Of a DNA stretch of 64,000 nucleotides, positions 41,925-50,964 are shown one piece after another. Source of the stretch: Cryobacterium sp. PH29-G1 (GTDB lineage: Bacteria > Actinomycetota > Actinomycetes > Actinomycetales > Microbacteriaceae). The number at the start of each line of letters is the position of its first letter. Positions within the stretch are counted from its first letter, which is position 1. The position numbers and the translations under genes were made by a program. A model generated the notes under the pieces. It saw nothing but the letters and a program-made list of their open reading frames with translations, was not told the DNA's origin and did not search any database. The stretch covers positions 248,001 through 312,000 of the forward strand of contig NZ_JASISY010000002.1 of NCBI RefSeq assembly GCF_030063365.1, written 5' to 3'.

Positions 41925-43018
41925 GATTTGGCCTCGAAGGGGTCGTCGTTCGGGTGCGGATCGTACGTGGGCACGTCGGCTTCGAGCCCGTCAATTCCGC
42001 CGGGACCGGCGGCCAGGGTTCCACCGGGCACGACGCTCGTCTCGGCGTAGACGCCCGCGGCGGACTTGCCGGGGGCGCGTCGGCTGCGCAGTCGCGGGTC
42101 GGCAAGGTCGTTGAGACTTTCTCCCACCAGGGTGATGCCGAGCACCACGAGCACGATGGCGAGCCCCGGGAACAGGCTGGTCCACCAGATGCCGCTCGTC
42201 ACATCGGACAGCGACTTGTTCAGGTCGTAGCCCCACTCGGCGGCCGACGACGGTTCGATGCCGAAGCCGATGAAGCCGAGGCCCGCGAGGGTCAGGAGGG
42301 CCTCGGACGCGTTGAGCGTGAAGATGAGCGGCAGGGTCCGTGTGGCGTTGCGCAACACGTGGCGGAACATGATGCGCCCGTTGCTCGCGCCGATCACCCG
42401 GGCCGACTCGACATAAGCCTCCGCCTTGATTCGCACGGTTTCAGCGCGAATCACTCGGAAATACTGCGGGATGAAGACGACCGTGATCGAGATCGACGCC
42501 GCGAGGATGCCGCCGAACAGGTCGGAGCGTCCACCCGAAATGACGATGCCCATGACGATCGCCAGCAGCAGCGCGGGAAACGCGTAAACGGCGTCGCTCA
42601 CGACGACGAGAATACGGTCCAGCCAACCGCCGAAATACCCCGAGACGAGGCCGAGGGCCACTCCGGCGAAGATCGAAAGCACCACGGCGACGATCATGAC
42701 CGTGATTGCAGTCTGTGAACCCCAAATGACGCGGGAGAGCACGTCATAGCCTCCGACGGTGGTGCCGAGCAGGTGATCGCCGCTCGGCGGCTGTTGCGCG
42801 CCGAAGGCGCCGCTGTCATCGCGCAGCTGGCTGAAGCCGTACGGCGAGAGCAGCGGGGCGAGGATTGCGGTCAGGATGAAGATGCCGGTGATCGCCAGGC
42901 CGACCACGAGCATGCCGCGTTGCAGGCCGACGCTCTGACGGAGCTGATGCACGACGGGCAGTCGGGTCCACAGCGGAGCTTTCGGGGCGGTCGTCGGTTC
43001 AGTAGTGAGTATTGTCAT
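41921..43018 (-). CDS. ABC transporter permease, DppC family (second operon)
   Basis: A 365-residue permease with a polar N-terminal arm, a first span near residues 35-58, a DppC-type insert containing GDHLLGTTVGGYDVLSR near residues 93-109 (in place of the usual LGTDxxGRD), and five more spans with the EAA loop ESARVIGASNGRIMFRHVLR near residues 205-224. The long C-terminal extension (about 55 residues, Pro/Gly/Asp-rich, after LRSRRAPGK) is unusual. It lies 3 bp after the DppB-type gene's stop and overlaps the ATPase gene. Confidence 0.92.
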   Translation of the reverse strand: MTILTTEPTTAPKAPLWTRLPVVHQLRQSVGLQRGMLVVGLAITGIFILTAILAPLLSPYGFSQLRDDSGAFGAQQPPSGDHLLGTTVGGYDVLSRVIWGSQTAITVMIVAVVLSIFAGVALGLVSGYFGGWLDRILVVVSDAVYAFPALLLAIVMGIVISGGRSDLFGGILAASISITVVFIPQYFRVIRAETVRIKAEAYVESARVIGASNGRIMFRHVLRNATRTLPLIFTLNASEALLTLAGLGFIGFGIEPSSAAEWGYDLNKSLSDVTSGIWWTSLFPGLAIVLVVLGITLVGESLNDLADPRLRSRRAPGKSAAGVYAETSVVPGGTLAAGPGGIDGLEADVPTYDPHPNDDPFEAKS

Positions 43019-43020
43019 GG

Positions 43021-44112
43021 TTAGTACCTCACTCGCGGGTCGATGAGCGCGGCAATGATGTCAACGATGAAGTTGGACAGGGCAACGATCACCGCCAGTA
43101 GTGCAACGATGCCCTGCACGGCGACGAAGTCACGAGCCTTGATGAACTCAATGAGAATAAAGCCGAGCCCCTTCCATTCGAAGGTGGTTTCGGTGAGGAC
43201 GGCACCACCCAGCAGCAAGGCCACCTGCAATCCGATGACGGTAATGATGGGAATGAGCGCGGGACGGTAAGCGTGTTTTCTGACCAGACGAAACTCATTC
43301 ACACCCCGCGAGCGGGCGGCGGTCACGTACTCGGTGCCCAACGTGCCGATCACGTTGGTGCGCACCAGACGCAGGAACACGCCGGCGGTGAGCAGCCCCA
43401 GGGCCAACGCGGGAAGTACTGCGTGCATCAGTACGTCGCCGAAGACAGCAGGACTTCCCGTTTTCAACGCGTCGATGAAATAGATGCCGGTCTTGTCGGG
43501 GAGAACCTGCATCTGCAGTTCCGACCCGACCGTGGCGCGGCCAGCGACGGGCAGCACCTTGAGCCAGACTGCGAAGACGAGCTTGAGCAGCAGTCCCGCG
43601 AAGAATACCGGTGTCGCGTAGCAGAGAATCGCGAAGACGCGAAGGAAGGCATCGGGTGCCTTGTCACGCCAATATGCGGCGACCATTCCCAGCGGGATGC
43701 CGACGATGAACGCCACGAGGAGCGAATAGAACACCAACTCGGCGGTCGCTGATCCATACGTGAGCAGCACCTCGGATACTGGACGGTTGGTACTGATGGT
43801 CGTGCCGAAGTTACCGGTGAAGATCTGTCCCAGGTATTCAAAATACTGAATCAGAATCGGTCGATCGTAGCCGGCTTCACTGATGAGTTTGGCGAGCTGA
43901 TCCGGGCCGAGCTTTCCACCGAGCGCGGCGGTGATCGGGTCCCCCGTCGTGCGCATCAACCAGAACACCATTGATACCAGGATGAAGATGGTGGGGAAGA
44001 TCAGAAAGAATCGCACGAGCAGGTATCGAACGATACCGCCGCCCTCCCGGGTCTTCTTTTTTGAACCTCGCCCAGTCGCCGGTACCGGCGGTTTCATGGC
44101 CACAGTGGTCAT
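43021..44112 (-). CDS. ABC transporter permease, DppB family (second operon)
   Basis: A 363-residue permease: a basic N-terminal arm, a first span near residues 27-49 (YLLVRFFLIFPTIFILVSMV), the TTGDPITAALGGKLGPDQL region near residues 54-72, an EAA-type loop around TAARSRGVNEFRLVRKHAYR near residues 278-297, and the C-terminal ETTFEWKGLGFILIE segment. The start is the ATG at 44112 with GAGG just upstream; the frame is open 57 bp further without support. It follows the binding-protein gene across a hairpin. Confidence 0.92.
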   Translation of the reverse strand: MTTVAMKPPVPATGRGSKKKTREGGGIVRYLLVRFFLIFPTIFILVSMVFWLMRTTGDPITAALGGKLGPDQLAKLISEAGYDRPILIQYFEYLGQIFTGNFGTTISTNRPVSEVLLTYGSATAELVFYSLLVAFIVGIPLGMVAAYWRDKAPDAFLRVFAILCYATPVFFAGLLLKLVFAVWLKVLPVAGRATVGSELQMQVLPDKTGIYFIDALKTGSPAVFGDVLMHAVLPALALGLLTAGVFLRLVRTNVIGTLGTEYVTAARSRGVNEFRLVRKHAYRPALIPIITVIGLQVALLLGGAVLTETTFEWKGLGFILIEFIKARDFVAVQGIVALLAVIVALSNFIVDIIAALIDPRVRY

Positions 44113-44138
44113 CACTACCTCACAATTGCAAAAGAAGC

Positions 44139-44173
44139 GGGGGCATTCAGCGATCGGCTCGCTGAACACCCCC
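44139..44173 (-). terminator. Intercistronic hairpin between binding protein and permease genes (second operon)
   Basis: A 14-bp stem with two G-U pairs on the minus strand (GGGGGTGTTCAGCG with CGCTGAATGCCCCC) and a 7-nt loop, followed by GCTTCTTTT. It lies 38 bp after the binding-protein stop and 27 bp before the permease start. It probably protects the upstream message and partly terminates, giving more binding protein. Confidence 0.65.
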
Positions 44174-44211
44174 GGTGATCAAACTAGAGAAGACTCTAGT
44201 CGTACTGCGGT

Positions 44212-45846
44212 CTAGCCTTTGGCCAGTGCGCCATAGCGGAATTTGAACGACGCGTCGAGCGTGTCCTGGGTTCCGGTGATGTCGGTACCGGTGATGGCTA
44301 CCTGCGCACCCTGAAGCAGCGGCACGGTCGACAGCTGGGCCGCAACCTTGTCCTGGATTTCCTCGATGAGGGCGGTGCGCTCCGTGACGTCGTTGGTGAC
44401 GGCCTGCTTCTGGATCAGCGCGGTCACCTCGGGGTCGTCGTAGTGGTTTTTCAGAAAGTTGCCCTCGGCGAAGAACGGCGACAGGTAGTTGTCGGCATCG
44501 GAGTAGTCCGGGAACCAGCCGAGCTGGTAGGCGGGATACACGTCGGCGGTACGGTCCTTGGAGTACTGAACCCACTCGGTGGACTGCAGGCTGACCGTGA
44601 ACAGGCCGGAAGCATCCAGCTGGTCCTTGATCAGGGCGTATTCATCGCTCGAACCGGGACCGTAGTGGTCGGCGTTGTACTGCAGATTGAGCGCGATCGG
44701 GGTGGTGACTCCCGCGGCGGCAAGGTCTGCTGCGGCCTTCTCCACGTCCGGTCCGCCTTCGCCGTCACCGTAGAGGCCCTTGAGCGATTCGGTGGCGCCG
44801 GTCATTCCCGCAGGAACGTAGGAGTACAGCGGCGTATAGGTGCCCTTGTAAACCTGGTCAGCGAGCTCTGCGCGGTCAACGATATCGGCAAGCGCAGCGC
44901 GCACCGCGAGGGCCTTGGCCGGGTCGGCCTCAGCGGTCGTGGCACCGAAGGGCTGCGTGTTGAAGTTGAATGTGATGTAGCGGATCTCGCCACCAGGGCC
45001 GTCGACAACGCTGACCGCGTCGTTTCCGCGCAGGTCGTCAATGTCGGTCGCCGACAGGCTGCGCCAGGCGACGTCGATGTTTCCTTCTTGCACGTCGAGC
45101 TTGAGGTTCGACGCATCGGTGTAGTACTTGACGTTTACAGCGTCGGTCTTCGCCGGCCCGAGCAGGCCTTCGTAACCGTCGTACGCCTTGTAGGCGAGCA
45201 GGTTGTTGAAGTCATAGCTGGTCAGAACGTACTGGCCGGCGAATGCGTTCGCGTCGAAGATGTCTGCGTCGGGGGTGACCTCAGTCGCGGACAAGGTTTC
45301 TTCGTCCACGATCACGCCCGCGGGGCTGGACAGGATTTGAGGGAAGATCTGGTCATTACCGACCTTGAGGGTGAAGACGACGGTCGTGTCGTCAACGGCC
45401 TCGGTGCTGTCCAGGTTGTACAACAGCGACGAGGGGCCGTTGTCGTCTGCGATGGCCAGCTGGCGATCGAAGCTGAACTTGACGTCCGATGAGGTCAGCG
45501 CGTTGCCGTTGGCCCACTTCAGGTCGGGCTTGAGCACCACGGTGTATTCCGTCGGCGACGTGAACTCGGCGCTGACCGCAATATCGGGTTCGACATCCGC
45601 TGTCCCGTAGGCGCTGTTCATGAGGAACGGAAAGACCTGAGTCTGCACCGAGAAGGAGCCGTTGTCATACGAGCCGGCTGGGTCGAGCGTCGTGACCTTG
45701 TCGGTGGTGCCGATGGTGATCGGGCCGCCGGCTGTGCCGGTGGTGGTCTCGCCGCCGGAAGCGCAGCCGGAAAGAACCAGGGCCGCGACCGCGAGGCCGG
45801 TAGTGGCAACGAGAGCACGTTTGCCGTTAGTGAATGCGGATGTCAT
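44212..45846 (-). CDS. ABC transporter substrate-binding lipoprotein, family 5 (second operon)
   Basis: A 544-residue exported solute receptor with a lipoprotein signal (LVLSGCASGG, Cys near residue 28) and the SBP_bac_5 features: KVTTLDPAGSYDNGSF near residues 48-63, LKWANGNALTSSDVKFSFDR near 110-129, and AVRAALADIVDRAELADQVY near 318-337. It delivers peptides or related solutes to the permease pair downstream and is the first gene of this operon. A candidate promoter lies in the 220-bp gap toward dnaG. Confidence 0.93.
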   Translation of the reverse strand: MTSAFTNGKRALVATTGLAVAALVLSGCASGGETTTGTAGGPITIGTTDKVTTLDPAGSYDNGSFSVQTQVFPFLMNSAYGTADVEPDIAVSAEFTSPTEYTVVLKPDLKWANGNALTSSDVKFSFDRQLAIADDNGPSSLLYNLDSTEAVDDTTVVFTLKVGNDQIFPQILSSPAGVIVDEETLSATEVTPDADIFDANAFAGQYVLTSYDFNNLLAYKAYDGYEGLLGPAKTDAVNVKYYTDASNLKLDVQEGNIDVAWRSLSATDIDDLRGNDAVSVVDGPGGEIRYITFNFNTQPFGATTAEADPAKALAVRAALADIVDRAELADQVYKGTYTPLYSYVPAGMTGATESLKGLYGDGEGGPDVEKAAADLAAAGVTTPIALNLQYNADHYGPGSSDEYALIKDQLDASGLFTVSLQSTEWVQYSKDRTADVYPAYQLGWFPDYSDADNYLSPFFAEGNFLKNHYDDPEVTALIQKQAVTNDVTERTALIEEIQDKVAAQLSTVPLLQGAQVAITGTDITGTQDTLDASFKFRYGALAKG

Positions 45847-46070
45847 ATCCGTCGTCCTCTTCCTCTAGAAGTCTCATGATCAGAAGCTCCCGAACGGGCG
45901 CAGCTGTTCATTGCTGTAAGGAAAGAATTAGCACAGAATTCGCAGACCGCCATGCTTAGCCGCAGCTTCTTTACAGATCTGCAACAAAGTCAGGCCCATG
46001 TGTTGCAGTTTGAGGGTCAGTGCTCACATGTTGGTGGCGGCCCACGCTCGGGGATGAGCCGGTGCGCGCA

Positions 46071-47936
46071 TCATTCGTCGCGCAGGGCGCGCCTCTCGGC
46101 CTCGACCCGCACGAGCTCGCGCTGCAGGGTGCGGTACATCTCCGTCTCGCTGGCATCCGCTCGCTGCAGACGTCCCAGCAATTCGGCCTTCAGCCGGAGC
46201 AGGTCCTTGTCAATGAGCACGATGGTGATGTCGCGCACATAGCGGGCGACATCCTTCTCGGTGCGCTCGGGCAGGTTGGCCATGGCCAGCTCCTGCACGA
46301 GGTTTGTGAAGCCCTCCGGCACCTCGGCGACTACGCGTTCGAGCCAGTCGGGCGCCTCAAAATGCGCGAGGCTCGCCGCGATGGCATCGCGCACCACCGC
46401 GAGCGACGCGTTCGAAAAGGATGTCTGCACCGCGCTGTCGAGAATATCCCGGCCGATCAGCGTGGGGCGTTGCAGCATGGCCATGAGGCCATCGCGCTCC
46501 AGCCGAGTGACCGGGTCGGTGGGCAGTTCGACGAGCGAGAAGGGGCGTTCGACTGGTGTTTCAATCACGCCGGCGTGGCGCGGGGCGTTCGGGCCGCCGC
46601 TCGCCGACGCTCGCGCGCCGGATTGGGCATTCGACACGGCCTTACCGACCTCGCCCATGTCGACGCCGAGCATGCGTGCAAGTTCGCGCGTGTACCCCGG
46701 TCGCAGCACGGGGTCGCGGATCTCACCGACGACGGGGGCGGCGGCGCGCAGTGCCGCCGTTCGCCCTTCCACGGTGTCGAGGTTGTACTGCGAGAGGATT
46801 TGCCGAATCATGAACTCGAACATGGGCTTCTTTGAGTCCACCAGGCGGCGTACGGCGTCGTCGCCGCGTTGCAGGCGCAGGTCGCATGGGTCGAGGCCTT
46901 CCGGACCGACGGCCACATAGGTCTGGGCGGAGAAGCGCTGCTCCTCGCTGAAGGCGCGCATCGCTGCCTTCTGACCGGCAGCATCCGGGTCGAAGGTGAA
47001 GACGACTTCGCCGACCCCGGAGTCGTCGCCGAGCACGCGGCGCAACACCTTGATGTGGTCGACGCCGAACGAGGTGCCACAGGTGGCGACAGCCGTGGTG
47101 ATACCAGCCAGGTGGCACGCCATCACGTCGGTATACCCCTCGACCACAACGACCTGGTGATTGCGCGAGATGTCGCGCTTGGCGAGGTCGAGGCCGTAGA
47201 GCACCTGCGCCTTGTGGTACACCGGCGACTCGGGCGTATTGAGGTACTTGGGACCCTTGTCGTCGTCGAGAAGCTTGCGCGCGCCGAAGCCGATGGTCTG
47301 CCCGGTGATATCGCGAATCGGCCAGACCAGACGGCCGCGAAAACGGTCATAGATTCCGCGGTCGCCGGCAGAGACCAGACCGGAGAGGGTGAGTTCCTCG
47401 GTGGTGAAACCACGTCCACGCAGGTGGTTGGTCAGTTCGTCCCAGCTTTTCGGCGCGAACCCGACGCCGAACCGGGTTGCCGCTGCAGCGTCGAAGCCGC
47501 GCTGACCCAGAAAGGCTCGGCCCACTTCAGCGCCGGCGCTGCCGAGTTGCTCGATGAAGAAATCGGAGGCCGCCTGGTTGGCGGCGAGCAGACGTGCCCG
47601 ATTGCCATGGTCAGGGGCAGCGCCGGAACCATCCTCGTAGTGCAGGTCAAGACCGACCCGCCCAGCCAGACGTTCGACGGCTTCGCTGAAGCTGACATGA
47701 TCCATCTTCTGCAAAAAAGAGTAGACGTCGCCGCTTTCGCCACAGCCAAAGCAATGGTAGAAACCGACCTGCGGACGCACGTGAAAGCTGGGGCTGCGTT
47801 CGTCGTGGAAGGGGCACAGGCCCTTCATCGATCCAACGCCGGCGGACTTCAGGGTGACATAGTCACCGATGATGTCGGCAATGTTGGTGCGGGCCTTGAC
47901 CTCTTCGATGTCACTTTGTCGAATCAGTCCAGCCAT
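46071..47936 (-). CDS. dnaG: DNA primase
   Basis: A 621-residue primase that makes RNA primers for chromosome replication at the fork with DnaB helicase. The N-terminal CHC2 zinc finger is formed by Cys41, His44, Cys62 and Cys65 (CPFHDER; HCFGCGESGD). The catalytic core follows, with the TOPRIM motif VVVVEGYTDVMACH near residues 262-275 and FTFDPDAAGQKAA near 313-325. The C-terminal helicase-binding domain is the usual size. The start is the ATG at 47936. The dgt gene lies upstream on the same strand, 234 bp away, with a GGGCCC-rich palindromic spacer between. Confidence 0.97.
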   Translation of the reverse strand: MAGLIRQSDIEEVKARTNIADIIGDYVTLKSAGVGSMKGLCPFHDERSPSFHVRPQVGFYHCFGCGESGDVYSFLQKMDHVSFSEAVERLAGRVGLDLHYEDGSGAAPDHGNRARLLAANQAASDFFIEQLGSAGAEVGRAFLGQRGFDAAAATRFGVGFAPKSWDELTNHLRGRGFTTEELTLSGLVSAGDRGIYDRFRGRLVWPIRDITGQTIGFGARKLLDDDKGPKYLNTPESPVYHKAQVLYGLDLAKRDISRNHQVVVVEGYTDVMACHLAGITTAVATCGTSFGVDHIKVLRRVLGDDSGVGEVVFTFDPDAAGQKAAMRAFSEEQRFSAQTYVAVGPEGLDPCDLRLQRGDDAVRRLVDSKKPMFEFMIRQILSQYNLDTVEGRTAALRAAAPVVGEIRDPVLRPGYTRELARMLGVDMGEVGKAVSNAQSGARASASGGPNAPRHAGVIETPVERPFSLVELPTDPVTRLERDGLMAMLQRPTLIGRDILDSAVQTSFSNASLAVVRDAIAASLAHFEAPDWLERVVAEVPEGFTNLVQELAMANLPERTEKDVARYVRDITIVLIDKDLLRLKAELLGRLQRADASETEMYRTLQRELVRVEAERRALRDE

Positions 47937-48075
47937 GGGTGAATTCTATCGTCCTCGGGCGACACCCTCGGTTTGCGAGGCGGGCGTCGGGGATGGGATA
48001 TCCGCTCCTCGCTCAGACATTGAGTGTTTCCGGGAACACCCCACCCCCGCCGCGGTTCAGAACGAGTTTGGTGCC

Positions 48076-48142
48076 GGGCCCATGTTCGGAAAGCGGGCCC
48101 ATGATCAATCGTGGGCCCAGTTTCCGGGCCCGGGCCCGGAAA
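48076..48142. repeat. Five GGGCCC palindromes with a 22-bp perfect palindrome
   Basis: GGGCCC occurs at 48076, 48095, 48113, 48126 and 48132. The last two lie in a 22-bp perfect palindrome, 48121-48142 (TTTCCGGGCCCGGGCCCGGA plus AA). It sits 29 bp past the dgt stop in the dgt-dnaG gap, so transcripts reaching it would form strong hairpins, which may act as a terminator or processing site. Confidence 0.8.
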
Positions 48143-48170
48143 GAGAAAGTGGAGAGGGACGGGGTGGGAG

Positions 48171-49421
48171 CTAGCCCTGCACCAGGCGTTCGTACCAGGC
48201 GAGCGCGGACTGGTCGGTCAGGCTGGCGACCTGGTCGACGATGACGCGCTTGCGGGCGGCATCGTCGGCGGCAGCATGCCAGTCCTCGCGAAAACCGGGA
48301 TCGAGGTGCTCATCGCCGGACTCGTGCAGGGTCTGCGCGAGCAGGGTGAGCACCTGCCGCTGCTGCACGTAAATAGGCTTGCGGGTGTTTCGGGTCATCA
48401 CGAAGGCGGCAACGATGCCCTTGAGCACGGAGATTTCAGCCTGAATCTCCCGGGGTACGATCACGTTGGCTCCGAAACGGAGCATGTTGGCGCCCGGGTG
48501 CGCCTCTTTGGTGGCGTGCACGGCGGCGCTGCTGAAACGACCGATGAGCTGGCTGGTGAGGTTCTTCAAGCGGCCCTGGTCGCGGCGTCCGGCGGTCCAC
48601 GAGTCCATCCACACATCCAGGGAATCCAGCCGGTTGAACGCACTCGCGAGGTCGTCGGCACTGGTCTCGTCGCCGATCCATTCCGACATGGTGGCGAGCA
48701 GTTCGTCGTGGTTGGTGCGGCTGCTCAGCGCAGCGACATCGACATAGCCGTTGACGATGGCGTCTTCGAAGTCGTGCACGCTGTACGCAATGTCGTCGGA
48801 CACGTCCATGACCTGGGCTTCGATGCAGAGCTGGCGATCGGGTGCCCCCGCACGCAACCATTCGAACGCGGCAATGTCGTCTTGGTAGAAGCCGAACTTG
48901 GCCCGCCCGCTCGGGTCGTAGACGGCGGCGTTTTCGGGCCAGGGGTATTTGCAGCTCGCATCGAGGCTCGCTCGGGTGAGGTTGAGGCCATAGCTGCGAC
49001 CATCGGGCCCGAACACCTTGGGCTCGAGGCGGGTGAGCAGGCGCAGCGTCTGCGCGTTGCCCTCGAAACCGCCAATGTCTTCGGACCACAGGCTGAGGGC
49101 CTTCTCACCGTTATGGCCAAACGGCGGATGCCCGATGTCGTGCGCGAGACAGGCGGTATCAACGATGTCGGGGTCAACGTTGAGGCGCGACGCGATTTCT
49201 CGCCCCACCTGGGCGACCTCGAGCGAGTGGGTCAGCCGGTTGCGGGCAAAGTCCAGCCCGGCCGTCGGGCTGAGCACTTGTGTCTTCGCCGCCAGACGTC
49301 GTAGCGCGCTGGAGTGCAACAGACGCGCACGATCGCGGGCGAAGTCGCTGCGCCTGGAGTAGTGCTCTTCGGGAAACCAACGGGCCTCGTCGATCTCGCT
49401 GTATCCGGTTTTATTAGCCAC
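48171..49421 (-). CDS. dgt: Deoxyguanosinetriphosphate triphosphohydrolase-like protein
   Basis: A 416-residue HD-superfamily dNTP triphosphohydrolase, which cleaves dGTP or other dNTPs to the nucleoside and triphosphate and tunes the nucleotide pool. Metal-binding HD residues are in CLAHDIGHPPFGHNGE near residues 91-106, preceded by RNRLTHSLEVAQVGREIA. The N-terminal SSALRRLAAKTQV is also characteristic. It overlaps dusB by 8 bp and precedes dnaG, the conserved order in Microbacteriaceae and related families. Confidence 0.94.
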   Translation of the reverse strand: MANKTGYSEIDEARWFPEEHYSRRSDFARDRARLLHSSALRRLAAKTQVLSPTAGLDFARNRLTHSLEVAQVGREIASRLNVDPDIVDTACLAHDIGHPPFGHNGEKALSLWSEDIGGFEGNAQTLRLLTRLEPKVFGPDGRSYGLNLTRASLDASCKYPWPENAAVYDPSGRAKFGFYQDDIAAFEWLRAGAPDRQLCIEAQVMDVSDDIAYSVHDFEDAIVNGYVDVAALSSRTNHDELLATMSEWIGDETSADDLASAFNRLDSLDVWMDSWTAGRRDQGRLKNLTSQLIGRFSSAAVHATKEAHPGANMLRFGANVIVPREIQAEISVLKGIVAAFVMTRNTRKPIYVQQRQVLTLLAQTLHESGDEHLDPGFREDWHAAADDAARKRVIVDQVASLTDQSALAWYERLVQG

Positions 49422-50616
49422 CGCTGGTGTCCCCTTCGCCCTCGGTCAAATTCAGTCGTTGCGCGCCGGCGAGATCCTGCGACTCGAGCCAATGTTCGGG
49501 TAGCGAGGGCTTCTTCGGTGTTCCGGCACGACCGCGCGGTCCTTCCACATCGGCGCCCGGGTAGGGCAGCGACGCATCGAGGGTGCCCAGCAGATCGTCG
49601 AGCTGCGCGAGGGATTGCACCATGGCCAGGCTCGCGCGCAGGTCGCCGCCCACCGGGTAGCCCTTGAAATACCAGGCGACGTGCTTGCGGATGTCGCGGC
49701 AGGCGCGATCTTCGCTGTCGAAGTATTCGGTGAGCAGCTCGGCGTGGCGGCGAAAAGCGTTGATGACCTGGCCGAGGCCGGGTTCCGCCTTCTGCTCCTG
49801 CCCGCGGAACGCTGCGTCGAGATCGCCGAACAGCCACGGGCGCCCGAGGCACCCGCGCCCGACGACGACGCCGTCGCATCCGGTTTCCCGCACCATGCGC
49901 AGGGCATCGTCGGCCGACCAGATATCGCCGTTGCCGAGCACCGGCACATCAGTGATGGCATTCTTGAGCTTTTCAATGGCGGACCAGTCGGCGTGGCCGG
50001 AATAGAACTCGGCGGCCGTTCGGCCGTGCAGGGCGATGGAGGCGACGCCGGCCCCGGCGGCGGCTTTGCCGGCTTCGAGATAGGTGAGGTGGTCGGAGTC
50101 GATTCCCTTGCGCATTTTCACGGTGAGCGGAACCGAGCCGGCCGCAGTGACGGCGGCTTCCACGATCTGCCGGAACAGGCCGATCTTCCACGGCAAGGCC
50201 GCTCCCCCGCCCTTGCGCGTGACCTTGGGAACAGGGCAGCCGAAGTTGAGGTCGATGTGGTCGGCGCGGTCCTCGGCGACGAGCATAGTCACAGCTTCGG
50301 AGACCGTTTTCGGGTCAACGCCGTAGAGCTGAATGGAACGAGTGGTTTCGCTCTCGTGATGGGTAATCAACCGCATCGTTTCGACGTTGCGTTCCACGAG
50401 CGCCCGTGAGGTGATCATCTCGCTCACGAACAGACCGGCCCCATATTCGCGGCAGAGCCGACGGTACGCCGTATTCGTGATCCCGGCCATCGGCGCGAGC
50501 ACGACGGGCACGTCGAGCGTGAGCGGGCCGATCGAGAGCGGTGCGATCGTGCCGGGTGCGACCGTGCGGGGTGCGATGGGCGCCAGCTGGTCGACGGTGG
50601 GGATGGGTGAAGTCAT
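49414..50616 (-). CDS. dusB: tRNA-dihydrouridine synthase
   Basis: A 400-residue FMN-dependent enzyme reducing uridine to dihydrouridine in tRNA. The TIM-barrel start is VVLAPMAGITNTAYRRLC near residues 35-52, the catalytic Cys lies in LNFGCPVPKVTRKGGGAA near 124-141, and MRKGIDSDHLTY and ALHGRTAAEFYSG carry FMN-contacting residues. It is upstream of dgt with an 8-bp overlap. The N-terminal 25 residues before the barrel are variable. Confidence 0.95.
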   Translation of the reverse strand: MTSPIPTVDQLAPIAPRTVAPGTIAPLSIGPLTLDVPVVLAPMAGITNTAYRRLCREYGAGLFVSEMITSRALVERNVETMRLITHHESETTRSIQLYGVDPKTVSEAVTMLVAEDRADHIDLNFGCPVPKVTRKGGGAALPWKIGLFRQIVEAAVTAAGSVPLTVKMRKGIDSDHLTYLEAGKAAAGAGVASIALHGRTAAEFYSGHADWSAIEKLKNAITDVPVLGNGDIWSADDALRMVRETGCDGVVVGRGCLGRPWLFGDLDAAFRGQEQKAEPGLGQVINAFRRHAELLTEYFDSEDRACRDIRKHVAWYFKGYPVGGDLRASLAMVQSLAQLDDLLGTLDASLPYPGADVEGPRGRAGTPKKPSLPEHWLESQDLAGAQRLNLTEGEGDTSGG

Positions 50617-50749
50617 GTTGGGTCAATTCTCCCAGAAAGCGCGGGATCCGTGAATTCGCCGGAGCGGGGGCGCAGACGGCACACGAAAGCGCACCTGTCG
50701 AGCCGTGCGACGGGCCATGCGACAGCTGCGCTTTCGGGAGTGGGATGAA

Positions 50750-50881
50750 TTAGCTGCAGCAGCCCCCACCGCAGCAGGAACCGGCGGCCTCGTCGGTCGC
50801 TTCCGGCGCACCGAGCAGTTCGATGGTGGGACGGCCGGCGGCATCGGTGAAGACGGGCGGGGTTGTCGTGGTGTCGCTCAA
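50750..50881 (-). CDS. 43-residue Cys-rich small protein
   Basis: A TTG start at 50881 with AGGAG 6 nt upstream opens a 43-codon frame ending TAA at 50752-50750. The product starts MSDTTTTPPVFTDAAGRPTI, continues ELLGAPEATDEA and ends with the tail AGSCCGGGCCS. The tail holds four Cys in two CC pairs, suggesting metal or cluster binding. It lies 134 bp upstream of dusB and 83 bp downstream of the DsbA-like gene, on the same strand as both. The clear ribosome site and the non-random composition support a real gene; I do not recognise a family. Confidence 0.6.
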   Translation of the reverse strand: MSDTTTTPPVFTDAAGRPTIELLGAPEATDEAAGSCCGGGCCS

Positions 50882-50964
50882 GGTGTTCTCCTGATCATTG
50901 GGGTGAAGCGGATGCGGCCGACTGGGTCTGTCGTCAGGCTACGCGAGTTCTCTGGGTAACGCTG

